Source of the DNA: Gammaproteobacteria bacterium
GTDB lineage: Bacteria; Pseudomonadota; Gammaproteobacteria; Arenicellales; Arenicellaceae
Length of the DNA: 64,000 nt
Assembly: GCA_013002025.1 (NCBI GenBank)
Contig: JABDKW010000036.1
Coordinates: 1-64,000, forward strand
Reading direction: 5' to 3'
A program made the position numbers and the translations under genes. Under the pieces are notes generated by a model. That model was not told the DNA's origin, did not search any database, and saw only the letters and a list, made by a program, of their open reading frames with translations. Positions within the stretch are counted from its first letter, which is position 1. Every line of letters begins with the position of its first letter. Below, piece by piece: positions 54,265-63,355 of this stretch.

Positions 54265-55737
54265 TTACTGTTTTGCGACGACCTTGAGATTGCCTTTAGG
54301 CGACGTGCCTTTGCGCGGCTTCTTGGGGTGGAGTCGCTGAGTAATCTCGTTTAGCTTGCGGCTGATCTTGGTTTGTATGCGAATTTTCTCGAGCAAGGGC
54401 CAGGCGGAGCGTTCACCACTCAGCACTAAGCGGTCCAGCTCTCCCTGATCGCGGGCACGCAATGCCGTTACCGGGTTCAGTATTCTGTCCTTGGGAAGAA
54501 TATTGATATCTCCGGTATAAGTTTGCGAGACAATGGAAATGTAGGCGTTGATCAGTTTGCTCAAGCGCGAGTCTTCACGCAATGGCCGACGTATCAGATT
54601 CGACATCACCAAACCCCAGTCTTTGGCGGTTTTCAAGCTGGTTTCAGTCAGCATGGACAATACGGTGTCCGAGTCTTTTTCGGCTGAAATAAATGGCAAT
54701 ACCAAAGGGTTGGTTTGGCTGACGATAAAGTGGTTCACTCCGTACAGTCGAGACAGCCGCTTTTTCGGTAGATCGTCACTCACTGAACCGTCCACCCATT
54801 TACGACTCGGCAAATAGGGCACACGGTCACCGTTGACGTCTTTGGCGGCCAGCACCACGGGGGGGAATACCCCGGGCACGGAGCAGGATGCAATGACGGC
54901 CTCACGCAACATGACATTGGGCGAGGTGATCGCATTCAGTAAACGGGATTTTTGATGTTTTTCGGCCGGTGCAATCGATATATTGATACGTTTGCCGGAT
55001 ACCTCATAGGCTTCCTCAAAGGTCAAATCCGGTATCAGCCGTTCGACTGAGGCATGCAATTCCCTGACCGAAATTTGTTCGTCCTTAATGGGGGAGGCTT
55101 TGTCTAATATTTCACGCATATGAGATTCTTCTCGCATAAAACCAGGCTCAAATAATTCGCCCAAATCCGCATCGGGGCGCGAGCCTACCAGCGCGGCGAT
55201 GTAGGCACCACCACTGGAGCCGGAAATCACCTCTGGAATCAGGCCCTGTTCCCACAGCGCTTTGACCACACCTAAATGGAAAAACAGATAGATTCCTGAG
55301 CCACTCATCATAAACGCTGAGTTGCCAAAGCAAATCTTGGCGCGCTCGAAAAAATCCAGCTTTTCATCGCGCGTGACCCCGGCTACTTTGGGTTTGGCCA
55401 GATGCTCCAGAGACGCCGTGACTTCATCAACATATTCGGTAATGAGTTGTTTGGTGCCGAATTTGGCTTTTTGATACAAACCTGACTTGCCCATGCCCCC
55501 CAGATTGCCATGAATGCCCTCATTTAAAGTAAACAAAAGGCCCTGATTATCATTCGCTCGGCGCAACACGCTCAGGTGGTCCAGACGCCGGCGAATCGCG
55601 GCATTGTCATACAAAATACTGCGCTCAGTTTGCTTCCATTTAACCAGGCCATTGCGTTCATCGTACTGCTGTGCGACGGCGGACCATTCTTCGTAGGATT
55701 CTGCGTTGTCGAGGCGTTTTTCCAGTTCCCGGGACAT
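54265..55737 (-). CDS. DUF3336/patatin-like lipase
   Basis: A 490-residue serine hydrolase: an N-terminal DUF3336 region (about 1-120) like that of fungal and plant triacylglycerol lipases of the Tgl type, then a patatin domain. The nucleophile elbow is ISGSSGGAYIAAL (GXSXG) and the catalytic aspartate is in WVDGSVSDDLP. It ends with a basic tail (LHPKKPRKGTSPKGNLK). Substrates could be triacylglycerol, phospholipid or PHA; the setting hints at stored polymer or granule lipid. I chose the ATG at 55737 with GGTG upstream; 55752 is possible. It follows the ParA gene after 19 nt and is probably in its operon. Confidence 0.83.
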   Translation of the reverse strand: MSRELEKRLDNAESYEEWSAVAQQYDERNGLVKWKQTERSILYDNAAIRRRLDHLSVLRRANDNQGLLFTLNEGIHGNLGGMGKSGLYQKAKFGTKQLITEYVDEVTASLEHLAKPKVAGVTRDEKLDFFERAKICFGNSAFMMSGSGIYLFFHLGVVKALWEQGLIPEVISGSSGGAYIAALVGSRPDADLGELFEPGFMREESHMREILDKASPIKDEQISVRELHASVERLIPDLTFEEAYEVSGKRINISIAPAEKHQKSRLLNAITSPNVMLREAVIASCSVPGVFPPVVLAAKDVNGDRVPYLPSRKWVDGSVSDDLPKKRLSRLYGVNHFIVSQTNPLVLPFISAEKDSDTVLSMLTETSLKTAKDWGLVMSNLIRRPLREDSRLSKLINAYISIVSQTYTGDINILPKDRILNPVTALRARDQGELDRLVLSGERSAWPLLEKIRIQTKISRKLNEITQRLHPKKPRKGTSPKGNLKVVAKQ

Positions 55738-55756
55738 TATTTTCACCAGCATGGGA

Positions 55757-56539
55757 TTATTGTTTTCGCCGCGGTTTGCGACTGAGTGATTTATAAAGCT
55801 CCACAAATTCCTGCGTTACCTTATGCTTGGGGGATAAGTAGATCAGCGGCATACATTCAGCATGTGATTCTTTGACCTTAACTGACGCGGAGATAAACGG
55901 CTTTAGCAGTTTAAATTTGTCCTTTGCAAGTTGAGCTACTGCCTGTTGAGGTAGTTTTGCGCGAGCTTGAAACTGATTTACCACCACGCCCTCAATCAGT
56001 AGATTGTCGTTGTGGTCTTCTATGATCTCTTCCAGTTCCTCGGTGAGGTCCAGCATGGCCTCTCGAGCGAATACGTCACAATCGTAGGGCAATATACATC
56101 GATCCGCCGCAATCAGAGCTGAAAGTGTGAAAAAGTTCAGCGCCGGTGGCGTGTCGATGTAGATTTCGTCGAACTCTTCGTGCAGGTTGTTCAGAAAGTC
56201 CCGCAGCTTATATATCTTGTGCTTGGCTTCAAGTTTGCTTTCCAGCTCAACCAGCGCATAGCTGGCGGAAATTAATGAGAGGTTCTCAAAGCGGGTCTTG
56301 CGGATATAGTCCTCAGACGTGAACTCTCGATAATTTCTGGAAATGGTTGATTCCATAAATTCCGCAATACCAACCACGTTATCTTTGCCGCTATGGCCCA
56401 GATAAGCAGTAGTATTGGCCTGTGGATCAAGGTCGACCACCAGCACACTTTTGCCGCTGGCTGCGGCAACCGCTGCGAGGTTGCAGACGATGGTGGATTT
56501 CCCTACGCCACCTTTACGATTAAATACGACTCGTTTCAT
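55757..56539 (-). CDS. ParA/MinD-type partition ATPase, orphan
   Basis: A 260-residue ATPase with the deviant Walker A motif RKGGVGKST (residues about 8-16), Walker A' VLVVDLDPQANTT and Walker B EIYIDTPPALN. ParA proteins form ATP-dependent gradients on the nucleoid to move plasmids, chromosomes or cargo such as carboxysomes. No parB or parS-like repeat lies nearby, so it is an orphan. It is upstream of the patatin gene and close to two DNA-binding phasins, so granule positioning is a reasonable guess, not proven. The ATG at 56539 was chosen over 56554. Confidence 0.9.
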   Translation of the reverse strand: MKRVVFNRKGGVGKSTIVCNLAAVAAASGKSVLVVDLDPQANTTAYLGHSGKDNVVGIAEFMESTISRNYREFTSEDYIRKTRFENLSLISASYALVELESKLEAKHKIYKLRDFLNNLHEEFDEIYIDTPPALNFFTLSALIAADRCILPYDCDVFAREAMLDLTEELEEIIEDHNDNLLIEGVVVNQFQARAKLPQQAVAQLAKDKFKLLKPFISASVKVKESHAECMPLIYLSPKHKVTQEFVELYKSLSRKPRRKQ

Positions 56540-56624
56540 GTTATCCCGAGGCAAAAAGTTTCGGGTAGTTTACACCATGCGCTGTATATTTTTTCCGACA
56601 CTGAGCGTTTTTAGAGCCACCATT

Positions 56625-57371
56625 CTAAGGCTGGTTGTTAGCAGACTTTTGTATCGCTGACAGAATACCGCGCAGAATATTGGCATCGAGTTGATCTGGC
56701 TCAGCACGGCTGATCAGGTTGCGCAGTCGTTGCAATGTTTCACCCTCATGAGGGCGCAAAAACTGAATCTCGCGCAGTACGGTTTCCAGATGTACATGCA
56801 GCCGCTCCAAGTCCTCGGTGGTGGGTAGTTGCCGTTCGGGCTTTGTGGACGCTACCCCCTGGTAATGTTCCCCTGCTGCCTTGAAAATTTCATAGCTAAG
56901 TGTTTGTACTGCGGCAGCCATATTCAGCGAGTTGTAATCGGGGTTTGCGGGGATCGTTACCCGGTATCGCGCGTGTTGCATGTCTTTGTTGTGCAAACCC
57001 ATCCGTTCAGGCCCAAAAATCAATGCTACCGGCGCCGTTGTAGACTGCTCCAGCAATAGCCGAGCGGCTGCCTGCGGGCTGAGTTCCGGTAAATCATAGC
57101 CGCGCGGGCGGGCGGTGCTGGCGATCACGGTTGTGCAATCTGCTACGGCGCTGGCAAGATCGTCAACACATCTGGCATGGTTTACCAAGTCGGCTGCGCC
57201 AGCGGCCATGCGAGTCGCTTCAATGGATGGGAAATCACGCGGTTGAACCAGGCACAGGTCAGACAGGCCCATGGTTTTCATGGAGCGGGCCGCCGAACCG
57301 ATGTTGCCGGGATGATAGGTGCGTACCAGAATGACGCGAATGCGCGCCAAAAGTTCATCAGTATCCTGCAT
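56625..57371 (-). CDS. trmJ: tRNA (cytidine/uridine-2'-O-)-methyltransferase TrmJ
   Basis: Methylates the ribose at position 32 of several tRNAs. The 248-residue SPOUT-family protein (TrmH group) has RTYHPGNIGSAARSMKTMGL near the N-terminus, LIFGPERMGL in the middle and IPANPDYNSLNMAAAVQ in the knot that binds S-adenosylmethionine. A C-terminal helical extension typical of TrmJ follows. It is transcribed toward the ParA gene with 85 nt between. Confidence 0.93.
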   Translation of the reverse strand: MQDTDELLARIRVILVRTYHPGNIGSAARSMKTMGLSDLCLVQPRDFPSIEATRMAAGAADLVNHARCVDDLASAVADCTTVIASTARPRGYDLPELSPQAAARLLLEQSTTAPVALIFGPERMGLHNKDMQHARYRVTIPANPDYNSLNMAAAVQTLSYEIFKAAGEHYQGVASTKPERQLPTTEDLERLHVHLETVLREIQFLRPHEGETLQRLRNLISRAEPDQLDANILRGILSAIQKSANNQP

Positions 57372-57476
57372 GCTCCGATAATGCGAAAAAAACAGACAAA
57401 AACAAAGCTCTTTAAGTCGCTCGGATTGCCCCCATAATTATTTATCAAGGAACTAAAACCAACACCGGTACCTGCC

Positions 57477-58436
57477 ATGCAATCTGTTCTTCGTCCTGTT
57501 CTTGTGATTTTATTAGTCGTGATACTGCTGCTGGGGCTATTGTCCTGGTATTGGAGTCGTACACCCGGATTTATGACGCTGTCTCCGCAATCCGAACCTG
57601 TGGTTGGCAGCGCCACTACTGAAATGCTGATTAAATCGGTGGAGACCTTGCTAGAGAAACCAGGTGGTTATCTCAGTAACGACGTGGCGCCACCCTCGGT
57701 GTTTCTCGACAATATGCCAAATTGGGAGTTTGGCGTACTGCAGCAGGTGCGCGATCTTGCGAAGGCGTTGCGCAACGACTACAGCCGCTCGCAGACACAA
57801 TCGGTGGCAGATGAAGACCTGGAGATCGCCGAGCCCATGTTTAATGTGCACAACGATGCCTGGATTTTCCCCTCGGCGGAGGGTGAGTACCAGAAAGGGC
57901 GCGATGCTCTACAGAGCTACCTCACTCGATTGCAGGATGCTTCGGTGCAAAATGCCCAGTTTTACGCCCGCGCAGATAATCTTAATGAGTGGCTTAGTCT
58001 GGTAGAGAAACGCCTGGGTTCCTTATCGCAGAGACTCAGTGCGGCGCGGCCGCAGGTAAGGGTAAATACCGATCTCGCAGGGGACAGCAACGCCAAGCAA
58101 TCTACGCGAGCCGCGTCGCAAGTAGTGGCCAAGACATCCTGGTTTGAGATTGACGATAACTTTTATGAAGCGCGTGGCACTGCCTGGGCGCTTATCCATT
58201 TTCTGCGAGCGGCGGAAATCGACTTTAATGAGGTGTTAGAGGACAAGAATGCCTTGGTCAGCCTGCGCCAGATTATTCGTGAGTTAGAAGCCACGCAACA
58301 ACCCTTACGCAGCCCTATCATTTTGAATGGCAGTGGTTTGGGTATGTTCGCTAATCACTCCCTGGTGATGTCTTCCTACATTACCCGAGCCAACGCCGCA
58401 ATTGCCGATATGCGCCGGCTGTTACAAGATGGTTAA
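57477..58436 (+). CDS. DUF2333 family membrane-anchored protein
   Basis: A 319-residue protein with one N-terminal membrane helix (about residues 8-26) and a large periplasmic part. It fits DUF2333, a family of unknown function widespread in gammaproteobacteria; typical segments are KPGGYLSNDVAPPSVFLDNMPNWEFGVL and DDNFYEARGTAWALIHFLRAAEIDF. No catalytic motif is visible. It is alone on the plus strand and converges on the Sel1/SPOR gene. Confidence 0.85.
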   Translation: MQSVLRPVLVILLVVILLLGLLSWYWSRTPGFMTLSPQSEPVVGSATTEMLIKSVETLLEKPGGYLSNDVAPPSVFLDNMPNWEFGVLQQVRDLAKALRNDYSRSQTQSVADEDLEIAEPMFNVHNDAWIFPSAEGEYQKGRDALQSYLTRLQDASVQNAQFYARADNLNEWLSLVEKRLGSLSQRLSAARPQVRVNTDLAGDSNAKQSTRAASQVVAKTSWFEIDDNFYEARGTAWALIHFLRAAEIDFNEVLEDKNALVSLRQIIRELEATQQPLRSPIILNGSGLGMFANHSLVMSSYITRANAAIADMRRLLQDG

Positions 58437-58502
58437 CAAAACCAATCTGGTGTCAGTGTTCCCCAAATCCGGCCGGCTTCAGTCGCCAGGTACTGCCATC
58501 GA

Positions 58503-60305
58503 TTAAGAACTGCAGTATTTGTTCAGTTCCGGAGGCGTGGGAAGTTGTTTTTTCCAGGCTACGCAACGATTCTGCTGCAGCAGTTCGAAAGACCTGACCC
58601 ACGCACGGCGCTGGCCTATCCTAAGCTTGGCCGACTCCGCAGACGCCCTGTCCGCGTATGAGCCATATAGAAAGTAAGTCCAGGTGATGTCGTTGCTGCG
58701 CGAAGTGAATTGGTGCAACTCAGGGTTGTCGGCAAACCTGGCTCGCGAAACAAACTCTTTAATTTTACTGGGGTCATCAAAGCTGGCCAATTGCAGTGTG
58801 AAGCTGTCGCTGGGTTGGCTGTAGAGCCATTCATTATCATTAATCGGTCGCGGCCCGGCGAGTTTTTTCCGCGGCTGTTGTGGCTCAGGTGTGACGTCCG
58901 TGGCGGTCGACGACTGCGCGGTCAACTGGTCGTCGACAGTGTCACCATTGTCATCTCCGCCGGATGCTGTCGCTTCGTTTGTCCGGTCGAAGTCTGCTAC
59001 TTTCACAAATGCTTTAAACCGTTGCGGCGCCACCACTCGATACCACTCCTTGCGCTTGTCCAGAATGTTAACGACTTCATTCTTTTGCAGGCGGCCGACG
59101 ACCGTACCGTTGGTGATAATAGGCACTGAACGGGCGTTTACCGCACTGCCCGTAATGGTGCCCATGTCATTGGTTGCGCTAACAAAATCGCCATGCACCC
59201 ACACTGGAAATCCTACGCTACTGGTGACCGTCACCCAATTAGAATCGCGCTCTACTAGCTCCAGCGAGCTCCGATCATCAATCAATGCGATTAGCACGCT
59301 GCGCACTTTCGGGTTGGTATAAATCGCGGTGGGCAGCGATTGCTGTGCTTCGACCTCAGCATCCGTATTCGCTGCGTCTGCAGCGTTGGCCGCTTGGGAC
59401 GTATCAGGCGTCGCTTGCTGCGCAACCGGGCTTGACGTGGGCTCTGCAGAACCCGCCGCGGCCTGATCTGGTTCATCTTTGGGTTCTGCTTCACTAGCAG
59501 TGTCCGAGGACACAGTTTCAGCCTCCGACTCGGTACCGGCGGGTACGATGACCGACACAAGGTTTCCATTGGAGGGGCTTGGAGCCGGTTGCGTCGTTTG
59601 CGCGGAGGATGATTCAGTGCTTGAACTGTCGGCGGGCTCGACCTCTGGGGCAGGGTCTGTTGCGGTCGCGTGTGCTGCTAAAGCGGGTGCATCGTCCACC
59701 ACGCCGGTGTCAGTCCAGCCTAGCTGCTGTAATATTTCAATCGACTTCGGCTCCTGGTTGCTGGCCGCACGGTTAAACCAATATTTTGATTTTTCGTGGT
59801 CTTCCGGCAGGCCGATACCTAAGTAGTAGGCTCGGCCAACATTGAACTGCGCCAGAGAGTGATCCTGCTCCGCCGCCTGCAACCACCATTGCATGGCCTC
59901 GCGATCGTTCTTTTTGACTCCTACGCCGACCAGATATTGATGCCCCAAATTGTACTGCGCAAGCACATGTCCCTGGCGGGCGGCTTGACGATACCAATAA
60001 ACAGCCTGCTCGTAGTCAGGCTCTCCAAACTGATTATTGGTAAACAGTACGCCAACTTTAAATTGCGCATCGCGGTCGCCCTCGTAGGCACGCAACATCC
60101 ATTTGTCGAGCTCCTGACGGTACTGCTTTTCCAAATCTGACGATTTGGATTTAATATTAAAATCGGTTTGTGCCACCACCGGTGACACTAATGAAGGTTG
60201 CAACGCCAGCCCCAGGATCGCGATCAGAGACAGCGCGCCCAACGACAAAAACAGTTGTTGCCCGACTTGTATGCTTTTACTACCCAATTTATATACCCAA
60301 TCCAA
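58503..60305 (-). CDS. Sel1 repeat, SH3-like and SPOR domain envelope protein
   Basis: A 600-residue protein: a membrane or signal segment (about 18-40), three Sel1 repeats (about 75-190, e.g. AQYNLGHQYLVGVGVKKNDREAMQWW), a long Ser/Thr/Ala/Glu-rich linker, one or two SH3-like modules (about 335-445) and a C-terminal SPOR domain (about 510-585, SFTLQLASFDDPSKIKEF). SPOR domains bind peptidoglycan lacking stem peptides, so a role at the septum or wall is likely. No partner is adjacent. Confidence 0.85.
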   Translation of the reverse strand: MDWVYKLGSKSIQVGQQLFLSLGALSLIAILGLALQPSLVSPVVAQTDFNIKSKSSDLEKQYRQELDKWMLRAYEGDRDAQFKVGVLFTNNQFGEPDYEQAVYWYRQAARQGHVLAQYNLGHQYLVGVGVKKNDREAMQWWLQAAEQDHSLAQFNVGRAYYLGIGLPEDHEKSKYWFNRAASNQEPKSIEILQQLGWTDTGVVDDAPALAAHATATDPAPEVEPADSSSTESSSAQTTQPAPSPSNGNLVSVIVPAGTESEAETVSSDTASEAEPKDEPDQAAAGSAEPTSSPVAQQATPDTSQAANAADAANTDAEVEAQQSLPTAIYTNPKVRSVLIALIDDRSSLELVERDSNWVTVTSSVGFPVWVHGDFVSATNDMGTITGSAVNARSVPIITNGTVVGRLQKNEVVNILDKRKEWYRVVAPQRFKAFVKVADFDRTNEATASGGDDNGDTVDDQLTAQSSTATDVTPEPQQPRKKLAGPRPINDNEWLYSQPSDSFTLQLASFDDPSKIKEFVSRARFADNPELHQFTSRSNDITWTYFLYGSYADRASAESAKLRIGQRRAWVRSFELLQQNRCVAWKKQLPTPPELNKYCSS

Positions 60306-60546
60306 GCCAACTTGGCTTCGCTAGTAGTTAGTTAACCACAGGTTCCCATCACACCCGTCGAGCGCGAAGTGTAGCATTTTTCAGACACTATTTGCACGTG
60401 CCACCAGGGGGAGAGTTGCGTTAAGATTTGTCAATTATACGGCTATTTTCCCAGTCATAGGAAGCTGTAAAATTTTGCAAAATAACACAAAAATCCGGCC
60501 CGAAAAACTTGCAAAAATCTTTTCTATTCAAAACCGAATAAAGTAC

Positions 60547-60575
60547 TTGCCATTTTACATTTGACCCATTATCTT
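60547..60575 (+). promoter_or_regulatory. Candidate promoter of nrdJa-nrdJb
   Basis: TTGCCA (60547-60552), a 17-bp spacer and TATCTT (60570-60575). Transcription would start near 60582, giving a leader of about 480 nt. The -10 overlaps the first NrdR-like box. Confidence 0.5.
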
Positions 60576-60611
60576 TGGGTCTGCTCGGAACCTGACCACA
60601 ACATATAGTGT
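60564..60611. promoter_or_regulatory. Pair of NrdR-like boxes upstream of nrdJa
   Basis: CCACAACATATAGTGT (60596-60611) matches 14 of 16 positions of the NrdR box ACACWATATATWGTGT. A weaker copy (60564-60579, 10 of 16) starts exactly 32 bp before it, the spacing usual for NrdR box pairs. NrdR represses ribonucleotide reductase genes in response to ATP/dATP levels. The first box covers the candidate -10. Confidence 0.6.
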
Positions 60612-60862
60612 TTTTGTAAATTTAAGCGATTTTTGAGAAGGCATGCCTAAATCATTGATTACATGACTTTAGCGGTTACCCAAAACGACTGTTACAAGAG
60701 GCCTGCCCGATCAGATCGCCCGTTGCAAAAACACTGGAGCGGTTACTGCCCTCTGGCTTGCAAACATCGCTAAGTAAAGTGGTGCCCACAAGCTATATAG
60801 CGGTGCTGCACAACGTCATTCCAAGGTGTTAAATCCCGGTGATTTCCGGGGGATGTCGATGG

Positions 60863-60902
60863 CCCGCAGATCAGTCTGGCGTAGAACCTGAACTGCTGCG
60901 GG
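60863..60902 (+). ncRNA. Structured RNA element in the nrdJ leader
   Basis: CCCGCAG/CTGCGGG (60863-60869 and 60896-60902) and CAGT/ACTG (60872-60875 and 60892-60895) form a bulged hairpin with a 16-nt loop. A smaller hairpin CCCGG/CCGGG lies near 60835-60850, and palindromic AAGCTAGCTT follows at 60905-60914. The rest of 60306-61060 has no gene. The element may regulate NrdJ; a conserved 'nrdJ' RNA motif has been described and could be compared. It lacks the cobalamin riboswitch core. Confidence 0.45.
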
Positions 60903-61060
60903 TCAAGCTAGCTTAATAATAAGCGTGAAAGCTTGAATTAACACACTTAGATCCGGCGCTTGCAAACAGCCATACATGGACGTGTGCCGTGTCGAGGCTC
61001 GCTGCGCGAATAATAATCAATGAAGTCACCAATGAAAGAAACGATTTAGAGGAATAAACA

Positions 61061-63271
61061 ATGGCAAAAGCTGCTGAAGATATGCAGACAAGTTCGGGAC
61101 TCAAGGGCAGCAATAAGGCTACGTATGTTGCACAACCGGGCGGCGAAGTGAAATTACGGGCGATGGAATTGCAACCAACCTCCGCAGATATCTGGGATAA
61201 AAAATACCGCTTAAAAGATAAAGCGGGTAATCCCATCGACGCCACTACCCACGAAACATTGGAGCGAGTAGCGACCGCAATCTCCGGCGTTGAGAGCAGT
61301 GACGAACTGCGTGAGCACTGGTATGGGCGATTTGTCTGGGCCTTGGAGAATGGTGCGTTGCCGGCTGGCCGCATTATTTCAAACGCCGGGGCGCAGGCCT
61401 ATAAACCCGCCACCTCGACCATTAACTGCACGGTCTCCGGCACGATTTCGGATTCCATGAACGACATCCTGAATAAGAACCACGAAGCTGGCATGACACT
61501 CAAAGCCGGTTGCGGCATTGGCTACGAGTTCTCAACGCTACGACCCAAGGGGGCCTATGTATCGGGCGCTGGTGCCTACACCTCCGGACCACTGTCCTTT
61601 ATGGATATCTTCGACAAGATGTGCTTTACGGTGTCGTCGGCTGGTGGTCGCCGCGGTGCACAAATGGCGACATTCGATGTCAGCCACCCGGATGTAATGG
61701 AGTTTATTCGCGCTAAGCGCGAAGACGGTCGGCTGCGCCAATTCAATTTATCGCTGCTGATCACCGCCGAGTTTATCGAGGCAGTAAAAAATGATGCCGA
61801 TTGGCATTTGAGCTTCCCGATAACGGAAAAAGAAGCCCGCGACGACAAGTTGGATGTATATAGCTCAGATAAAATTATCTGGCGGCGTTTCCCGGTCGAT
61901 GAAGGCTACATAAGGAACGAGCAAGGCATGACCGCCTGTAAGATTTTCAATACCATTCCGGCGAATCGGCTATGGAATATGATTATGGCCTCGACTTACG
62001 ATTTTGCCGAGCCTGGTTTTATCCTGATCGACGAGGTCAACACCAAAAACAATAACTGGTTCGTTGAAAACATCCGCGCTACCAACCCCTGCGGTGAGCA
62101 GCCCCTGCCGCCCTACGGCAGCTGTCTTCTGGGCTCTGTCAACCTGACTAAATTTGTGGTTGATCCATTCAGTGAATCGGCCGAGTTTGACTGGGACAAA
62201 TACAGGGAAGTGGTCAGTGTGTTTACCCGCATGCTGGATAACGTAGTTGAGATAAATGGCTTGCCATTGGAAGGTCAGCGCGAAGAAATTGAATACAAGC
62301 GGCGCCACGGCATGGGTTTTCTTGGTCTGGGCTCGACAGTCACTATGTTAGGCATGACTTATGGCGACCAGAAGTCGGTCGAGTTCACCGAGCAGATCGC
62401 CCGCGAAATGGCCATGGCTGGCTGGCAACAGGCGCTGGAATTGGCAAGGGAAAAAGGTCCGGCACCGATCATGCAGGACGATTTTGAGGTGACCACCGAG
62501 ATGTTGACGTTGCGCCCGGAAATGGCTGACGACGGCTACAAGGTGGGCGATAAGGTGAAGGGCAGCGTATTGCACGCCAAATACAGTCGCTATATGCAGC
62601 AGATTGGTGAAATAGACCCAGCCTTAGCGGAGCAACTTGCCGAAACCGGCGCGCGGTTTACCCACCACAGCTCCATTGCGCCGACTGGAACCATTTCTCT
62701 GTCGATGGCAAACAATGTGAGCAATGGCATCGAGCCGAGTTTCGCGCACCACTATTCGCGTAATGTAATTCGCGAGGGTCGCAAGACCAAAGAGAAAGTA
62801 GACGTATTCTCTTATGAGTTGCTGGCGTACCGAGAAGTGGTGAATGAAAACGCCATGCCGTATTCGACCGATGCCGCCGAGCAACTACCGGATAATTTTG
62901 TTACCTCAGAATCCATCACGCCGATTCAGCATGTGGATATCCAGGCAGCGGCGCAAAAGTGGGTGGATTCCAGTATCAGTAAAACAGCCAATGTACCCAC
63001 TGAGTACCCCTACGAAGATTTCAAGGACATCTATATGTATGCCTATGAAAAGGGCTTAAAGGGCTGCACCACCTTCCGCTTTAACCCGGAGGCGTTTCAG
63101 GGCGTGTTGGTCAAGGAAGATGACCTAGAAAACACGGTCTACCAGTTCACATTGGATGACGGAAGCACGGTGGAATTCAAAGGCAACGAAGAGATTGAGT
63201 ACGATGGTGAAGTGCATACCGCGGCCAATCTGTTCGATGCTCTGAAAGAGGGTTACTACGGTAAATTTTGA
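61061..63271 (+). CDS. nrdJ: Class II (adenosylcobalamin-dependent) ribonucleotide reductase, catalytic subunit NrdJa
   Basis: Reduces ribonucleotides to deoxyribonucleotides with an adenosylcobalamin radical, with or without oxygen. The 736 residues hold the 10-stranded barrel: Cys123 in STINCTVSG, the NPCGEQ loop at 342-347 with catalytic Asn, Cys and Glu, and the partner region PPYGSCLLG with Cys355. THHSSIAPTGTISL and GCTTFRFNPEAFQGVL mark the distal barrel. It ends without the C-terminal zinc-ribbon redox tail, which is on the next gene, as in the Pseudomonas NrdJa/NrdJb split. A GAGG sequence precedes the ATG. A long leader with NrdR-like boxes lies upstream. Confidence 0.93.
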   Translation: MAKAAEDMQTSSGLKGSNKATYVAQPGGEVKLRAMELQPTSADIWDKKYRLKDKAGNPIDATTHETLERVATAISGVESSDELREHWYGRFVWALENGALPAGRIISNAGAQAYKPATSTINCTVSGTISDSMNDILNKNHEAGMTLKAGCGIGYEFSTLRPKGAYVSGAGAYTSGPLSFMDIFDKMCFTVSSAGGRRGAQMATFDVSHPDVMEFIRAKREDGRLRQFNLSLLITAEFIEAVKNDADWHLSFPITEKEARDDKLDVYSSDKIIWRRFPVDEGYIRNEQGMTACKIFNTIPANRLWNMIMASTYDFAEPGFILIDEVNTKNNNWFVENIRATNPCGEQPLPPYGSCLLGSVNLTKFVVDPFSESAEFDWDKYREVVSVFTRMLDNVVEINGLPLEGQREEIEYKRRHGMGFLGLGSTVTMLGMTYGDQKSVEFTEQIAREMAMAGWQQALELAREKGPAPIMQDDFEVTTEMLTLRPEMADDGYKVGDKVKGSVLHAKYSRYMQQIGEIDPALAEQLAETGARFTHHSSIAPTGTISLSMANNVSNGIEPSFAHHYSRNVIREGRKTKEKVDVFSYELLAYREVVNENAMPYSTDAAEQLPDNFVTSESITPIQHVDIQAAAQKWVDSSISKTANVPTEYPYEDFKDIYMYAYEKGLKGCTTFRFNPEAFQGVLVKEDDLENTVYQFTLDDGSTVEFKGNEEIEYDGEVHTAANLFDALKEGYYGKF

Positions 63272-63355
63272 TTTGTCGAAATGGCATAGCACTCGACACA
63301 ACCCACAAACGGGCCCCATTTTCAGGTGGCCCCGGAAAGTAAATAGGCAACAATC

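Noticed and set aside
55757-56539. Chromosome or plasmid partition locus with origin
   Set aside because: No parB, no parS-like repeats, no DnaA boxes and no replication gene are near the ParA gene.
60600-61060. Cobalamin riboswitch upstream of the B12-dependent nrdJa
   Set aside because: I searched by eye for the GCCACTG core and the B12 box AGYCAGGAGACCTGCC and found neither; AGTCTGGCG...AACCTG near 60873-60890 only loosely resembles the box.
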